Assembly: GCA_947053645.1 (NCBI GenBank)
Contig: CAMRTM010000006.1
Coordinates: forward strand, 1-49,754
Length of the DNA: 49,754 nucleotides
Direction of reading: 5' to 3'
Source: an uncultured Bacillota bacterium
Lineage (GTDB): Bacteria > Bacillota > Clostridia > Christensenellales > UBA1242
Shown: positions 39,901-49,754 of the stretch, piece after piece
How the letters are laid out: each line of letters opens with the position of its first letter
How positions within the stretch are numbered: position 1 is the first letter of the stretch
Program-made: the position numbers and the translations under genes
The notes under the pieces: generated by a model
Told to the model about the DNA's origin: nothing
What the model saw: only the letters and a program-made list of their open reading frames with translations
Databases searched by the model: none

Positions 39901-42900
39901 TTCCGTCTAAAGAAGCAACTTCATTTTCTATAGGTGAGAAAGTTTTATCTGATAGTTCAATGTCTTCAAGCAAGATATAATGAGAGTTCGCTTGCATAGA
40001 CATAAGTTGCTTTTCATTATATATAGGAATAGGATTTTCGCTTGAACTTGACTGATAGACATTAAATCTAAATTCTGTATAGAGTTCTGCTCCTTCCGTA
40101 GCGGCAGAATATATACCAGAACGACTTTCAATTTTATAGCTATTTCTAAATGAGAAAATATAATAAGAATTAACAAAGTTGTGTGTTACGACTGGAGTAA
40201 TGTTAAGTCCATTCGCAACAAAATATGCATTATCAAATGTATTCGCTGGATTAATATCAAAAAAGGTCTGGAATTTCTTCGTTGTAACACTTCCCATTAC
40301 CGCCACATCTGATTCGTTAAGATTTGTAAACGCTTTCCATGTAGCCGACTGCGTCATTGAATCTATAAAAGTATTAACTTTTGTAACAACACTATCATTT
40401 GTCGTGTCATATTCCAAGATTGAAGTTAGGTCTACTTTCAGCGATTGAATATTACCTATTTGAACATGTATAACGCCATTATCCATGCCTTCAACTATAT
40501 CGCGTAAAGCATCCCCTTCTGTATACTGATAATTTATCACATATTCAAGAATATTGACTGGCATATCAAAGGAGGCTTTTCTTTCAATTTCTCCTTCCTT
40601 ATGTAAAGCATTTGTCGAAACTATAATTGGATAGCCAAATTCATATTCAGCATAATTTATAGCATCCGATTTTATATTTAAATAATAACTTCCATTTTCC
40701 TCTGTTACATATGCAACATTGCTTATTGTTGTTTTGTTGTAAACGCCATTCGTCATTCCTTCATAAGCATATACCTTTGGCATTTCAATGTCACTAAATG
40801 TAAAGCCATGGTAATCAAGATTTAATTTATACTTCAACCCACGAGCAACATTATAAGACATATCTGCATTTTGTGTTTTTCCGTCTATTGTGATTATTAC
40901 TTTATTTTCTAGATGGACATCAAGGCGGATTGTATTGTTTTTTACAGGATTGCCTTTATTAAATACTGTCACTTTAAATTCTGCTTTGGCTCCGTCTACA
41001 ACATTATTTGTTCCAACCATATATTTAATATAAATTACACCATGGTATTTTTCAACATTTTCGCCAGTATAGAACCTATTAATATCTTCCCAGTATATTC
41101 TTAAACCATTTGGTATTGGCGAGCCAACTACGGAGTTTTCTACAAACAATTCGCTACTGTTTCCGCCATCCGATTTCAAGTTTCTTCCTACTAAACTGAA
41201 AGATCCTTTTCCGTTACCAGCAACAGATGCGAGTTCAGTATTTACAATTTCAATATAGTCATAATCTGCATCGTCTGGAGTGATATTGACAACAAGTAAT
41301 CCACTATTTCCCGCCTCCGCTTTAAGTGACGAGGTTGAGAAATCTTTTGTACTTTCCACTTCAGTAATTTTTGGATAATTATCAATTGAAATATCAGTAA
41401 CTGTCATGCTTAAGAGTTTGAATGGAATATCACATGCAACCTCGAAATTAGAAGCTGCGTACACCCTTATATAATAATTTTGATAAATATCTAGGCTATG
41501 ACGAGCCTCGTAATATGGCGAACCTCTATTTACAGATATATTCATTACGAAATCTTGCCATCCAGTTTTATCACTTACATTTGGGTTGAAGTCAACTACA
41601 AAAAGATTTGCGTTTCCTTCACTTTCAAATTTATAAGCATGTCCCAATCCCTCATCACCTTGAAGCGGATTTCCGTCTTTATCAAAAATTGCGTAGAGCG
41701 GTTTATCTTCCTTGCTTTGTGAGTTCACACTTATCACATTTTCAGATTGCTTATAAGTATATACTGGAACAGATTCATATCTTACCCGTATTTCTTCCGC
41801 ACCTTTAGTGTAAACCACATTAGTCTGTGTTATCTCTTTATTTACATAACACTTATAACCTTCATTAGACACGAGTTTTGTCTTGATTTTAAAGTTATAT
41901 ATTCCTTCTTCACTTTGCAGACTGCGGTTTATTACTACACTCTGCCCATCAATCATGATATTTAAATCAGGTTTATTTGAAGATATAGTACCATCAAGGT
42001 TTGCGAAATTCATAATTTCAAGTTCTGGCACAATTTCGGTATTAGGTGCAAGTACTATGCCTATTCCATCTATATTACCTTGACCATTGCTATTAAATAT
42101 TTCTATGTCAGATTTATCTTTTAGTGTATAGTCCGGCTTAACATAAAGTGATACCGAGTTGTTACCCTTGATTTCGAATCTACTTTCATCAATTGGACGA
42201 TTGCCTTTTGTAGATGAATCATATACAATAGACAATTTTTCATCAGAATTAAAGTAATTTACCGCTTTAATACGAATTTTCCTACTTTTATTTTCATTGG
42301 TGTTTAAAACATTTTTAACTTCAACGATTGTTTCCCCTACACCTTTTATCGTCATCTGTCCGTTTTCATCTATAAAGAGTTTATTGCTGTTTTGCGAATT
42401 TAAAAGCAGCCCATTTACAGAAGACGAGATTGGATAAAATACAGAGTTAGACGACAATGTGTTATAGTGCTGATTTAAAATATTTTGTGCCTTTAAAAGA
42501 CTATCAGGAGTTACCTTATCTCCGCCAAATGCTTCAAAGTAATATGCATAGAAAACATTCCCGTTAAAACTATTAAAGCCTTCGTTTGCTTTAATGCTCC
42601 AAGGCGAACTATCTAAATCAAAGAAGTGTTGTTTTTTAATTGTAGTGATTCCCCAGTCCTCGCCTGCTGGAAGAACCTCGATATAATCACCATAATACTC
42701 ATCTAGAGAATTGTTGATATTAGTTATGCCTGCCGAATCAGCCTCGATATTTATTCTATTACGGTCTACATAAGTTTTGATGTTATCGCCTGTCATTACT
42801 GTAAGTCCGCCCTTCGCACCAAAGGCTATAGTGTCTAAATTAAATGAAGTCGTTTCACTATCTTTAGTCCAATAGCGAATAATCATGCTACTTTCTACGC

Positions 42901-45900
42901 CAACGCGACCATCATCAACCGCTTGAACATAATAATCTCCTACATCCATTGGAGCCGCAGCCAAATTTCCACTTATTGCACCAATCGCTCCACTATAACC
43001 TCTTACAAAAGCACGAGCTGTAATACCTTTAAGAGTAGTACCGGCAAAGTTTCCTACAATACCGCCGACATAAGAGATGCCTTCAATTTTACCACCCACC
43101 AAAATTCCATCGCCGGCTTTGAAAATTTCATTACTTCCATCAATTACGCTTCCTTCAACGCTTTGACCAGCAACACCGCCAACATAATCTGTTATATTGT
43201 GGTTATTCCTTGTTACAGTTATATTTACATAACTAAGATAACTTGTATAGCCAGCAAGTATTAAACTTTCGTTATCAATTTTTGATATACTTTCATTGTT
43301 TAATCCCACTACACCGCCGACATTGACATTTCCATTTGCTGTAATATTTAATGAAATATTATTTGCCATATAAGCAAGTATATGAGGGCTTAAAATATCT
43401 CCTTGTTTATACTTAGTGTAGTCTTGTGTAATAGTGCCGTTGTTTATTCCTGCAACCAAGCCTATATTTGCAGTACCCTGTGTAATCACAGAACTATTTG
43501 CAGTAATTTTTACGCCAATATTTGTAAGTGTTCCATTATTTATTGCAGTAACTAATCCGATATTAGCGTTATCTTCAGCATTATTAATATTTATACTACC
43601 TTCAAATTGTACATTTTCTATTTTTCCACTAACACTTGTGAAAAGTCCATAATAATTTTCAAGTTTAGTGTTTTCAGTTATATTTAACCCAGAAATACAA
43701 GAATAATTAGTATCGCCTATAATAATTCCTGAAAATTCCCCAAGAGGGAGAGATTTGTTATCTTCTTCACTAAGTTTTATGGTTGTAGAAATAGAATAGT
43801 TAGCATTTAATGCATTTCTTATTTGAAGCACATCTTCAGTTGTTTCAAGTTTAAAAGGATTATTAGAAGTTCCATTATTGAAATTTACTGTTATATTAAT
43901 CACGCGGCTCATATAACTTTGTTTTATATTTCCATTTTGATCAAGCCAATCTGTTGCAACTATCATTAGTTGTCCAGAAAGTGATTCTTTGGACTTTGAA
44001 AGATCACTGTTAATAAAAGTTTCTGAAACATCTAAAGTTACAAGATAACTTCCGTCATCTTGTTTTATTTTTTGAATCCCCTCATAAGAATCATATTTAC
44101 CGTCTTGAATTCGTTCGCCTAAAATGTATGCAAATTGTGTAGTCTCATTTATTGCTACAGAAGCAGGGTTAAAGATAACTCGAATATCTGGGTTGGTTGC
44201 GTTTTCCGTTGTATTGTACACGATAAGGTCTTTATGACGACTTGACGGACGATTTTGCGAAGAAAAATTAATTTCTGTTTGGCTGTTTGCAAGTGTTAAC
44301 TCTGTAACTTCTTGATAAATAGAAGAACTTATTGTTATTGAATAAGAATATGTGGTGTTTAATTGTCTGATATTTGCCACCAGAATCAAACTAAATTCAC
44401 CCGCAGAAGAATTAGCCGTAAAAGTCATAGAGTATGGATTGAATGTGCCGAACTCACCAATAGAATATTCTTTATACCTATTATTAGGATCACAAGTTAT
44501 AGGCGCTATGTTTTCATATGTCCAATAGATTTTTTCAATATTAAAAGTTTCATTTTTATATTCATTACTTCTTTGATCATAGAAATAATAACCTTCCTTT
44601 CTTGGCACTACATTGAATACGGCTTTGCGTACGCTTTCATTGTCGGTACCAACATATACTTCAGCAAAAGATGCACTTGTATTTTTAGGATATTCGTTCT
44701 TTCCGTCCTGTAGTTTATAGACATTCATTCTTTCAATTAAACTGTAAGACACAACTTCCAATTTAAATTTTCGATTCACTCTTTCAATTTTAAAATCATC
44801 AGAAACTGTAATCAAACTAAGGTCAATAATTATATATCCATTTCCATTACCAGTGGTAGTGATGGTAAACATTTTGTCTATTGCACGATAGTTATATATG
44901 AATCCTTCACCATACCTATTGCTTGGGTTTACATATTGAATTACTGTAGAATTATCATTATCATTTGCTACAAGCTTTACACTTGCATTAGTTTTTTCTT
45001 CTTTATTTAATATGAAAAGTCTAACTCCACCAAGGCTATCTTCTTCGGTACTACTTATGCTTTCGGTTTTGGTTATTGCACCATTTGCATTTTCATATTT
45101 TATTCCTAGCCTTCCGTCAAACGAGTCGCTGACTTCAAATCGAATATCTTCACTCGTTCCATTATCAAGAGAAAGTGTATATACTCCGCTTCCAAGCACA
45201 CCACGAGTGCGTAGATAAATAACTATAGGATAGCCTTCTTTGTCGCCCTCTCTGAAATATTTTCCGCAACTAGCCTCGCCTTCCATTCTGATAACATCTT
45301 GACTATCTTCCCCAGCCTTAAATCTTAATGTTGCATATTTGAAAGGAGCGTTTGCATAAAAGCCCTGAAATATAATACTATCACTGTTTTGCACTGGCAG
45401 ATAAACGCCGGTATTTTTATAGTAATCGTCTACCGGTAAAATCCTGCTTGCACCCTTATTAACAGTGTAAAAAATTGTTTTTTCTATTGTTTTAGATTCA
45501 CCTAGAATATCGTATGACACTTCAAGCGTTATCTCGCCGTTTCCTATCTCTTTACCACCTCTTACAAGAAGGGGCTGAGATAAATCGCGAATTTCAAATT
45601 CGCTTTGGGATTGTTCCACCCCATTATATTTGATAGCGACTGTATCTGGGTCATATTTTATTTTCATTGAATTAAAGATGCTATCTTTTGGGCTTACCGA
45701 CAGATTGAGATATTGCCAGCCAAAATCTCCGGAATAGTTGTCATAAAATTCAAGTTTGTCTGGGTCTTTTTTATTATTTACATATATGTCTGTTGGCTGG
45801 TATGTAATTTTTACCGGTATTTCTAAATTATAATTTACACTTTCATCATCTGAATCCTTTAATCCTTCAAAATAAAATTGTAAATGTAATTTTGTATCTA

Positions 45901-47020
45901 GCGTTGTGGAGGCTTTATTTTCTATTCTGAAAACATAGGTATTTTCGTCTTCCTGTGCAAACATTTCACTCACACTCAGATGATTGGTGCCAAAATAATA
46001 GTCGTTTCTAACAAGACTACTCTTTGAAGGAAGAGTTACAACAAGTTTTACACCTTTATAATCATACTTTTCATTTTCATCATTAAGATTAGGTATTAAA
46101 ACAATTTCTTCGCTTATCTCTTCTTTATCTTCCCCTTGTCCTCGCAAAATTTCATAATAGAATTTATATTCTGCTTTTCCAATATCGCCCAGTATATAAA
46201 AATCACTTTGGACAAATGGATCATCCAAATTCGCATATTTTGCAATAAAAGTATATTTCTCACCTAATTTTATAGGTTTAGCATCCCCTACATTATAAGT
46301 TACGCCATCTTCAGAAAGAGAAACCTCTTTAAATCTGATTTTTTGTTTTTGGGTAAAATCATAGTTGCCATTTTCTAGTGTGAAAAGTTTATCTTGACTG
46401 TTTTTAAAAATTAAGTAGTTTTCTCCACCTTGTTTAATAAGTTTTACTGAAGTAAACTCATTGATGTATTCATTTTCATCTTTTATATCTTCAAGTGTAA
46501 GTGGAGCCCAATCCTCTGGCACCATTCCATAGAAATAATAAGAAAGGTCACGAGCGTTGCCATTGAAAACAAAGTCGTTTGCAGTTGGGATGAACTCACT
46601 TTTATATGTAACATATAAATTTTTATCTTTTTTAGTTATGGTATCGGCATATTGTCTTACCGTGACTGTGATTGTGCAATCCTTATTTCCATCCACGGTA
46701 ACCGCCCTTATATGTGCCGTTCCCCCCTTAAGCCCTTTAAGTCTTAGGGTTGTCACTCCACCATTTGGTAGGGATTTTTCATAACTTACCACTGTTGGAT
46801 CATCATTGTGAATATTAAGTTCGCCACTCGTTCCACCAATATAGTTTTGAATGGTGAAATTGATTTCAAGTTCCTGTTCAATATCCAATGTCACATTTGT
46901 TTCTTCACATATCAAAGTGACATTGGAATAATCAACATCTCCACAACTAACGAAAAAGATGCCTGCAAATGCAAGCAGTATGCTTAATACTAACAGGTTA
47001 ATCTTTTTCACTTTAGCCAT
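36953..47020 (-). CDS. giant (3355 aa) lipoprotein with GLUG-type repeats
   Basis: Lipoprotein signal MAKVKKINLLVLSILLAFAGIFFVSC; GLUG-like modules (GLFTSVSGKIENVQFEGSININN..NIGLVTAINNGTL; GGVVGFAGGDGNI; GGLVGSGTDSMIIEDAYALADI); N-terminal bacterial Ig-like beta region. Confidence 0.85.
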   Translation of the reverse strand: MAKVKKINLLVLSILLAFAGIFFVSCGDVDYSNVTLICEETNVTLDIEQELEINFTIQNYIGGTSGELNIHNDDPTVVSYEKSLPNGGVTTLRLKGLKGGTAHIRAVTVDGNKDCTITVTVRQYADTITKKDKNLYVTYKSEFIPTANDFVFNGNARDLSYYFYGMVPEDWAPLTLEDIKDENEYINEFTSVKLIKQGGENYLIFKNSQDKLFTLENGNYDFTQKQKIRFKEVSLSEDGVTYNVGDAKPIKLGEKYTFIAKYANLDDPFVQSDFYILGDIGKAEYKFYYEILRGQGEDKEEISEEIVLIPNLNDENEKYDYKGVKLVVTLPSKSSLVRNDYYFGTNHLSVSEMFAQEDENTYVFRIENKASTTLDTKLHLQFYFEGLKDSDDESVNYNLEIPVKITYQPTDIYVNNKKDPDKLEFYDNYSGDFGWQYLNLSVSPKDSIFNSMKIKYDPDTVAIKYNGVEQSQSEFEIRDLSQPLLVRGGKEIGNGEITLEVSYDILGESKTIEKTIFYTVNKGASRILPVDDYYKNTGVYLPVQNSDSIIFQGFYANAPFKYATLRFKAGEDSQDVIRMEGEASCGKYFREGDKEGYPIVIYLRTRGVLGSGVYTLSLDNGTSEDIRFEVSDSFDGRLGIKYENANGAITKTESISSTEEDSLGGVRLFILNKEEKTNASVKLVANDNDNSTVIQYVNPSNRYGEGFIYNYRAIDKMFTITTTGNGNGYIIIDLSLITVSDDFKIERVNRKFKLEVVSYSLIERMNVYKLQDGKNEYPKNTSASFAEVYVGTDNESVRKAVFNVVPRKEGYYFYDQRSNEYKNETFNIEKIYWTYENIAPITCDPNNRYKEYSIGEFGTFNPYSMTFTANSSAGEFSLILVANIRQLNTTYSYSITISSSIYQEVTELTLANSQTEINFSSQNRPSSRHKDLIVYNTTENATNPDIRVIFNPASVAINETTQFAYILGERIQDGKYDSYEGIQKIKQDDGSYLVTLDVSETFINSDLSKSKESLSGQLMIVATDWLDQNGNIKQSYMSRVINITVNFNNGTSNNPFKLETTEDVLQIRNALNANYSISTTIKLSEEDNKSLPLGEFSGIIIGDTNYSCISGLNITENTKLENYYGLFTSVSGKIENVQFEGSININNAEDNANIGLVTAINNGTLTNIGVKITANSSVITQGTANIGLVAGINNGTITQDYTKYKQGDILSPHILAYMANNISLNITANGNVNVGGVVGLNNESISKIDNESLILAGYTSYLSYVNITVTRNNHNITDYVGGVAGQSVEGSVIDGSNEIFKAGDGILVGGKIEGISYVGGIVGNFAGTTLKGITARAFVRGYSGAIGAISGNLAAAPMDVGDYYVQAVDDGRVGVESSMIIRYWTKDSETTSFNLDTIAFGAKGGLTVMTGDNIKTYVDRNRINIEADSAGITNINNSLDEYYGDYIEVLPAGEDWGITTIKKQHFFDLDSSPWSIKANEGFNSFNGNVFYAYYFEAFGGDKVTPDSLLKAQNILNQHYNTLSSNSVFYPISSSVNGLLLNSQNSNKLFIDENGQMTIKGVGETIVEVKNVLNTNENKSRKIRIKAVNYFNSDEKLSIVYDSSTKGNRPIDESRFEIKGNNSVSLYVKPDYTLKDKSDIEIFNSNGQGNIDGIGIVLAPNTEIVPELEIMNFANLDGTISSNKPDLNIMIDGQSVVINRSLQSEEGIYNFKIKTKLVSNEGYKCYVNKEITQTNVVYTKGAEEIRVRYESVPVYTYKQSENVISVNSQSKEDKPLYAIFDKDGNPLQGDEGLGHAYKFESEGNANLFVVDFNPNVSDKTGWQDFVMNISVNRGSPYYEARHSLDIYQNYYIRVYAASNFEVACDIPFKLLSMTVTDISIDNYPKITEVESTKDFSTSSLKAEAGNSGLLVVNITPDDADYDYIEIVNTELASVAGNGKGSFSLVGRNLKSDGGNSSELFVENSVVGSPIPNGLRIYWEDINRFYTGENVEKYHGVIYIKYMVGTNNVVDGAKAEFKVTVFNKGNPVKNNTIRLDVHLENKVIITIDGKTQNADMSYNVARGLKYKLNLDYHGFTFSDIEMPKVYAYEGMTNGVYNKTTISNVAYVTEENGSYYLNIKSDAINYAEYEFGYPIIVSTNALHKEGEIERKASFDMPVNILEYVINYQYTEGDALRDIVEGMDNGVIHVQIGNIQSLKVDLTSILEYDTTNDSVVTKVNTFIDSMTQSATWKAFTNLNESDVAVMGSVTTKKFQTFFDINPANTFDNAYFVANGLNITPVVTHNFVNSYYIFSFRNSYKIESRSGIYSAATEGAELYTEFRFNVYQSSSSENPIPIYNEKQLMSMQANSHYILLEDIELSDKTFSPIENEVASLDGNGHTIYFNGDYSLSGENLGLFRRIGTDAVIKNVTIALKGDTNFRTDASSFNAGLLAGENSGNITNCYVHSGRNAFTLEEYTFSAFCPSQDNASCYVAGIVGRNNGNITNCRSSLNITSNFNIAGIAGVNTRKIASSYYKNGKLECNSQYGHKIGGLVVENGTSATSEEDRNVAVIMTSYVSGQPEKGIVYTNDTDHYIKSSQPTAGLAFTNNGKISDCYTNINMQGTSTIAGFVHENAGSIKNCFSLSKLVDEVNTSAGFAMENTVEGVVGNFENCYYLYRPSGTDQEPINSSINDKKFKGTSRLQESDFANLEGLFSDYSYAKTTSVNSVWFFSSGNTSSIFDEVQFGSNRLELVAPNVIAKSQKILNRSYEDTSGDVVYEYIYSKDSAPLGSLKNPYIIESAELFEKQMLAPMTQSGFNNNNYRLIADINYSNISQSSQTYKLIYFGTFEGNGMTISQNRLYSNDTLTNAGLFGQIGKDSSHQGTVMNLTLQPKEIAFTSTNCVGALAGTLSYGNIYNVEVYTEESLNVLGSNFVGGVIGRAINSYDMKNVTSSVSAVAYYTPEDVTSTTVDTNSYTQNSMDISRYSYAGGVVGFAGGDGNIQKIFTKDIVNIMGDRVGIAIGGIDKNVKVEYLHVELLDSLRIKAFTYGGLAIGEVKGNLDKVQIKGNGGEYFSLSPEVPTAVGGITGLLAGGKITNAYSDVFLKVPNKNIDGRTYEVASVGGIAGLVAYGEAEINDSLVSGNIEAVTINLGGIVGSAGRGLRLSRIAMKADRLAASGRVRNVSVGGLVGSGTDSMIIEDAYALADIEVATHVSNTDITANIGGFVGSGVPSIMQRCFTTAKITANLQDKTQVGGIEIITTSGNGYEFNIQKNEYNNVIYFGSEQTENISDLFISFAGKRLNNKVALKVNSLGKPSVQLGANAGATNVTDKSYVITWMIEMKKADADKTEDKKQWTAWILNDDETEIYLEFEDAFTWLR

Positions 47021-47028
47021 TTTACTCC

Positions 47029-49704
47029 TTATTCTTGTTTATCTTTGAAGATTGATACTACATAATCAAGTGGATTAATTTGTACCATTGTTCTTGCCGT
47101 TGGAGCAGTAATTACGAAAGCTTGACCAACAGGCGCTGTAACAATTGCATTTTGCTCCTCACTATTAATTCCACCAGAATTTTTGTATAAGTCGATAAGA
47201 CTATTTACATCGTTTGGTGAAAGCGAGAAAATCATAGAATATTGACAGGCATTAATAATTGCAGTGGACTGCCTTTTAATTTCTTCAGAGCCGACAAAGT
47301 CATTGATGTTCTGAGTAATAACCACCTGCATACCGCCATACTTACGAATTCTCTTTGCCATTGCAGTCATGAAGTTTAACGCAATTGGATATTTAGGATT
47401 GATGAAGGTATGCGCCTCATCCACGACAATAATAATGTGTCTATTTGACTTATGTAACTTATTGTAATCCTTATTGTTAATAATTTCGTTTTCTAGATAC
47501 TTAAATACAAGAAGCATTTGCGCGTTTGTAATTGTATCGTTATTTCCAGCAATTAAAGATTGGAAGTTGAATGTTACAAAGTTCTCATTTGTTTCAATAG
47601 AAGTTGGTCCATTCCAAAGGTTAGAGTTTCGCCCACCTTTTGCGAATTTCTTAATATACGCTTCCACAATACGAAGGTTTTTGGCAAGGAATTCATCCTT
47701 AACGCCCTTTTGTTTTCTTAAAATCAGATCATATAGGTTATCAAATATAGGATAATCCTCAGGTTTTAGAGTTTTAAGATCGGTGTTTTCATCTATCTTA
47801 AACTCGCTATATAAATCTTGGACAAGTGAGTTCAATACTTCAAAGGCATCGCTTGGTATTCCTTCAAGCACCGTTCTAAAAAACTGTTCAAGGAACTGGA
47901 GGTGCTGATTGAAGGAGTCGTCCTGCTTTTTAACTTCAAAGTAGTTTTTCTTTCCGTCATCATCATCTTTATCAAGAGCGCGAATAACATGGAATGGATT
48001 TAAAATACCTTGTAGTGATGATCCGACATCAATCATCTTTCCTTTTAGGTTAAAGGTAAGTTTATCATATTCTTTCTCTGGGTCAAGAATGAATATCTTA
48101 CTATTGTCCGCAGCAAAGTTGGCAAGAAGCATTTTGGTAGCAAAGGATTTACCAGAACCAGATTTACCGATAACCATCATGTTTGAGTTTACACGAGATG
48201 GATCAGTTTTTGTTTCTTGCTTGAAGAAGTCAATGAACACTGGATATTCATTATCACCAATGTAAAAGCCACGCTCATCTTGCAGTTCACTGGAAATGAA
48301 TGGGAATACCCCTGCAAGCGAGTCTGTTGGAATTCCACGACTAAATTGTTTGATATAATCTCTTTGTGATACATTAGTACTGATGAAAGCGTCTATTTGA
48401 CGAGCAAACATTTCGCTATATCTAAATCCGCCCTGTCTTAATACCGCTTTAATGTCTTTACGAGCAGAATCTTCACAGGTAATAAAGGTATTCACATCAT
48501 ATAGGTTTTGATTGTTGTTTTTAAGTTGCGCCAAAAGATCGCGCAGTGTTTCAAGGTGGGTTTGAAGTTCAATCTGTGTACTTGTCTTACCCGTCTTATA
48601 CAACTTTGTTTCCATATCCATTATGGCTTTATCAATTTTCTTCTCTGCTTCAAATTTAGGAGATTGCTTAAACTTCATTACAACCTTTGTTCGATCAAGA
48701 AGGAAGAAGGATGTTCCCCATGCATTTCCTACTTGAAGTGGATACTCAGTTAAAGCAAAGGTACGATAGTTCTTTCCATCAATATTGTATTTCGCTGAAC
48801 TAAACTTAATCTTATTTGGAGTCGCCCAGTCTTTATACTCACTGAAAGGAATGCCTTCAAGTTCTCTCTCATCAAACTCACGATTATAGTTTGCACGAAG
48901 AAATACTGCAAGTTCCTGTCCATAAAGTCTTTTTGTTCCCACCGGCGTCAAAGCAGATGCAAGTGAACTTGCCATACCATTAACTGTATTTTCAAGGGCT
49001 TCAATATCTTTATCGAAAACTACAAGATAGAAGAAATCTTTATAAATTTTATTCTTCCTATTTTTATCTTCAAGGAAAGAAACCCTCTCTTCAAAAATTG
49101 GTGCTCTAGCATCGACTTCTGCTTGGGACATCTGTCCATCATACATCATGTCAAGAAGGTTATCATATTTTTTGTTTTCATTGTATGTAAAGTTGTCAAG
49201 CACAACCGCTTTGTTAATTTTTACGATTTCACATGTTTGGCTTTCTGTTAAACGGCGAAGTGCATTAGCAAAACTGTTGATTACATTGTCTTGATTAAAT
49301 TCATTCAAAAGCCCAAATAGAATTGGTTTTACTTCCAACACTTGTGCATAGTAACTTCCAAAAGAAATAAATCTATCTTGATAAATCCCTTCAAATGGAA
49401 TAATCTGTTGTATGTTTGGTTTCCCCTTTTTCGACACTTTTACATAGGTCTTTTTTTGCATTGAAAATCTTACGAGATATGAGATTGTAACATACATACG
49501 CTCACTATCACTGATTTTAAAAAATAGTGAGATTGCAAATATCGCCCAAACAATACCCAGCCAGTATGAACCATCAAAAAAGTTTGCGCCGACAAGTAAT
49601 CCAAATACCACTGCGGCAATAATCGCTATGATAAGGTCTATCCCTGTAATTCCACGGATAAACTCAAGTTTTATTTTTGTTCTTCTAGGTATAACTCTAA
49701 CCAC
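47029..49704 (-). CDS. VirB4/TraE-type T4SS ATPase with N-terminal PrgI-like membrane region
   Basis: Two N-terminal hydrophobic helices, Walker A VIGKSGSGKSFATKMLL, Walker B IIIVVDEAHTFINP, ILDPEKEYDKL, VVITQNINDF typical of VirB4. Confidence 0.85.
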   Translation of the reverse strand: MVRVIPRRTKIKLEFIRGITGIDLIIAIIAAVVFGLLVGANFFDGSYWLGIVWAIFAISLFFKISDSERMYVTISYLVRFSMQKKTYVKVSKKGKPNIQQIIPFEGIYQDRFISFGSYYAQVLEVKPILFGLLNEFNQDNVINSFANALRRLTESQTCEIVKINKAVVLDNFTYNENKKYDNLLDMMYDGQMSQAEVDARAPIFEERVSFLEDKNRKNKIYKDFFYLVVFDKDIEALENTVNGMASSLASALTPVGTKRLYGQELAVFLRANYNREFDERELEGIPFSEYKDWATPNKIKFSSAKYNIDGKNYRTFALTEYPLQVGNAWGTSFFLLDRTKVVMKFKQSPKFEAEKKIDKAIMDMETKLYKTGKTSTQIELQTHLETLRDLLAQLKNNNQNLYDVNTFITCEDSARKDIKAVLRQGGFRYSEMFARQIDAFISTNVSQRDYIKQFSRGIPTDSLAGVFPFISSELQDERGFYIGDNEYPVFIDFFKQETKTDPSRVNSNMMVIGKSGSGKSFATKMLLANFAADNSKIFILDPEKEYDKLTFNLKGKMIDVGSSLQGILNPFHVIRALDKDDDDGKKNYFEVKKQDDSFNQHLQFLEQFFRTVLEGIPSDAFEVLNSLVQDLYSEFKIDENTDLKTLKPEDYPIFDNLYDLILRKQKGVKDEFLAKNLRIVEAYIKKFAKGGRNSNLWNGPTSIETNENFVTFNFQSLIAGNNDTITNAQMLLVFKYLENEIINNKDYNKLHKSNRHIIIVVDEAHTFINPKYPIALNFMTAMAKRIRKYGGMQVVITQNINDFVGSEEIKRQSTAIINACQYSMIFSLSPNDVNSLIDLYKNSGGINSEEQNAIVTAPVGQAFVITAPTARTMVQINPLDYVVSIFKDKQE

Positions 49705-49721
49705 ATTTACCTCACGATTTT

Positions 49722-49751
49722 ATTGTACTACAATTATCGCTAAAAATACAA
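49722..49751 (-). promoter_or_regulatory. promoter-like sequence upstream of the VirB4-like gene
   Basis: Minus strand TTGTAT-18 nt-TACAAT. Confidence 0.4.
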
Positions 49752-49754
49752 ATG

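Overview
AT-rich bacterial chromosome segment, probably Clostridia/Firmicutes-like. This is inferred from gene content and Firmicutes-type signals; taxonomy cannot be proven here. Positions 1-2563 look like the end of an integrative element: divergent Cro/CI-type repressors, an operator-like inverted repeat, a lipoprotein and another XRE regulator. It abuts a 57-bp 3' half of tRNA-Leu(TAA) at 2564-2620, which looks like an att duplication. The rest is chromosomal: a yhaN/yhaO (SbcCD-like) pair, a metallophosphoesterase with a C-terminal zinc ribbon, truA-alaS-DUF4097, pyruvate:ferredoxin oxidoreductase, transketolase, ComEC-type MBL protein, patatin, M16 peptidase, tRNA-Glu(CTC), rpoB-rpoC, a 3355-aa GLUG lipoprotein and a PrgI/VirB4-like ATPase. 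Main leads: (1) a poly-G(8) tract just after the signal peptide of an InlB-repeat/GLUG surface protein, where one extra G joins the signal peptide to the protein, suggesting phase variation or a sequencing error; (2) a VirB4-like ATPase and giant lipoprotein directly upstream of rpoBC, with its own promoter-like sequence; (3) a promoter-to-terminator mini-transcript at 8431-8575; (4) two mosaic REP-like repeats; (5) a duplicated terminator plus tRNA-Glu 3' end. No searches were run. All family calls come from reading motifs by eye.
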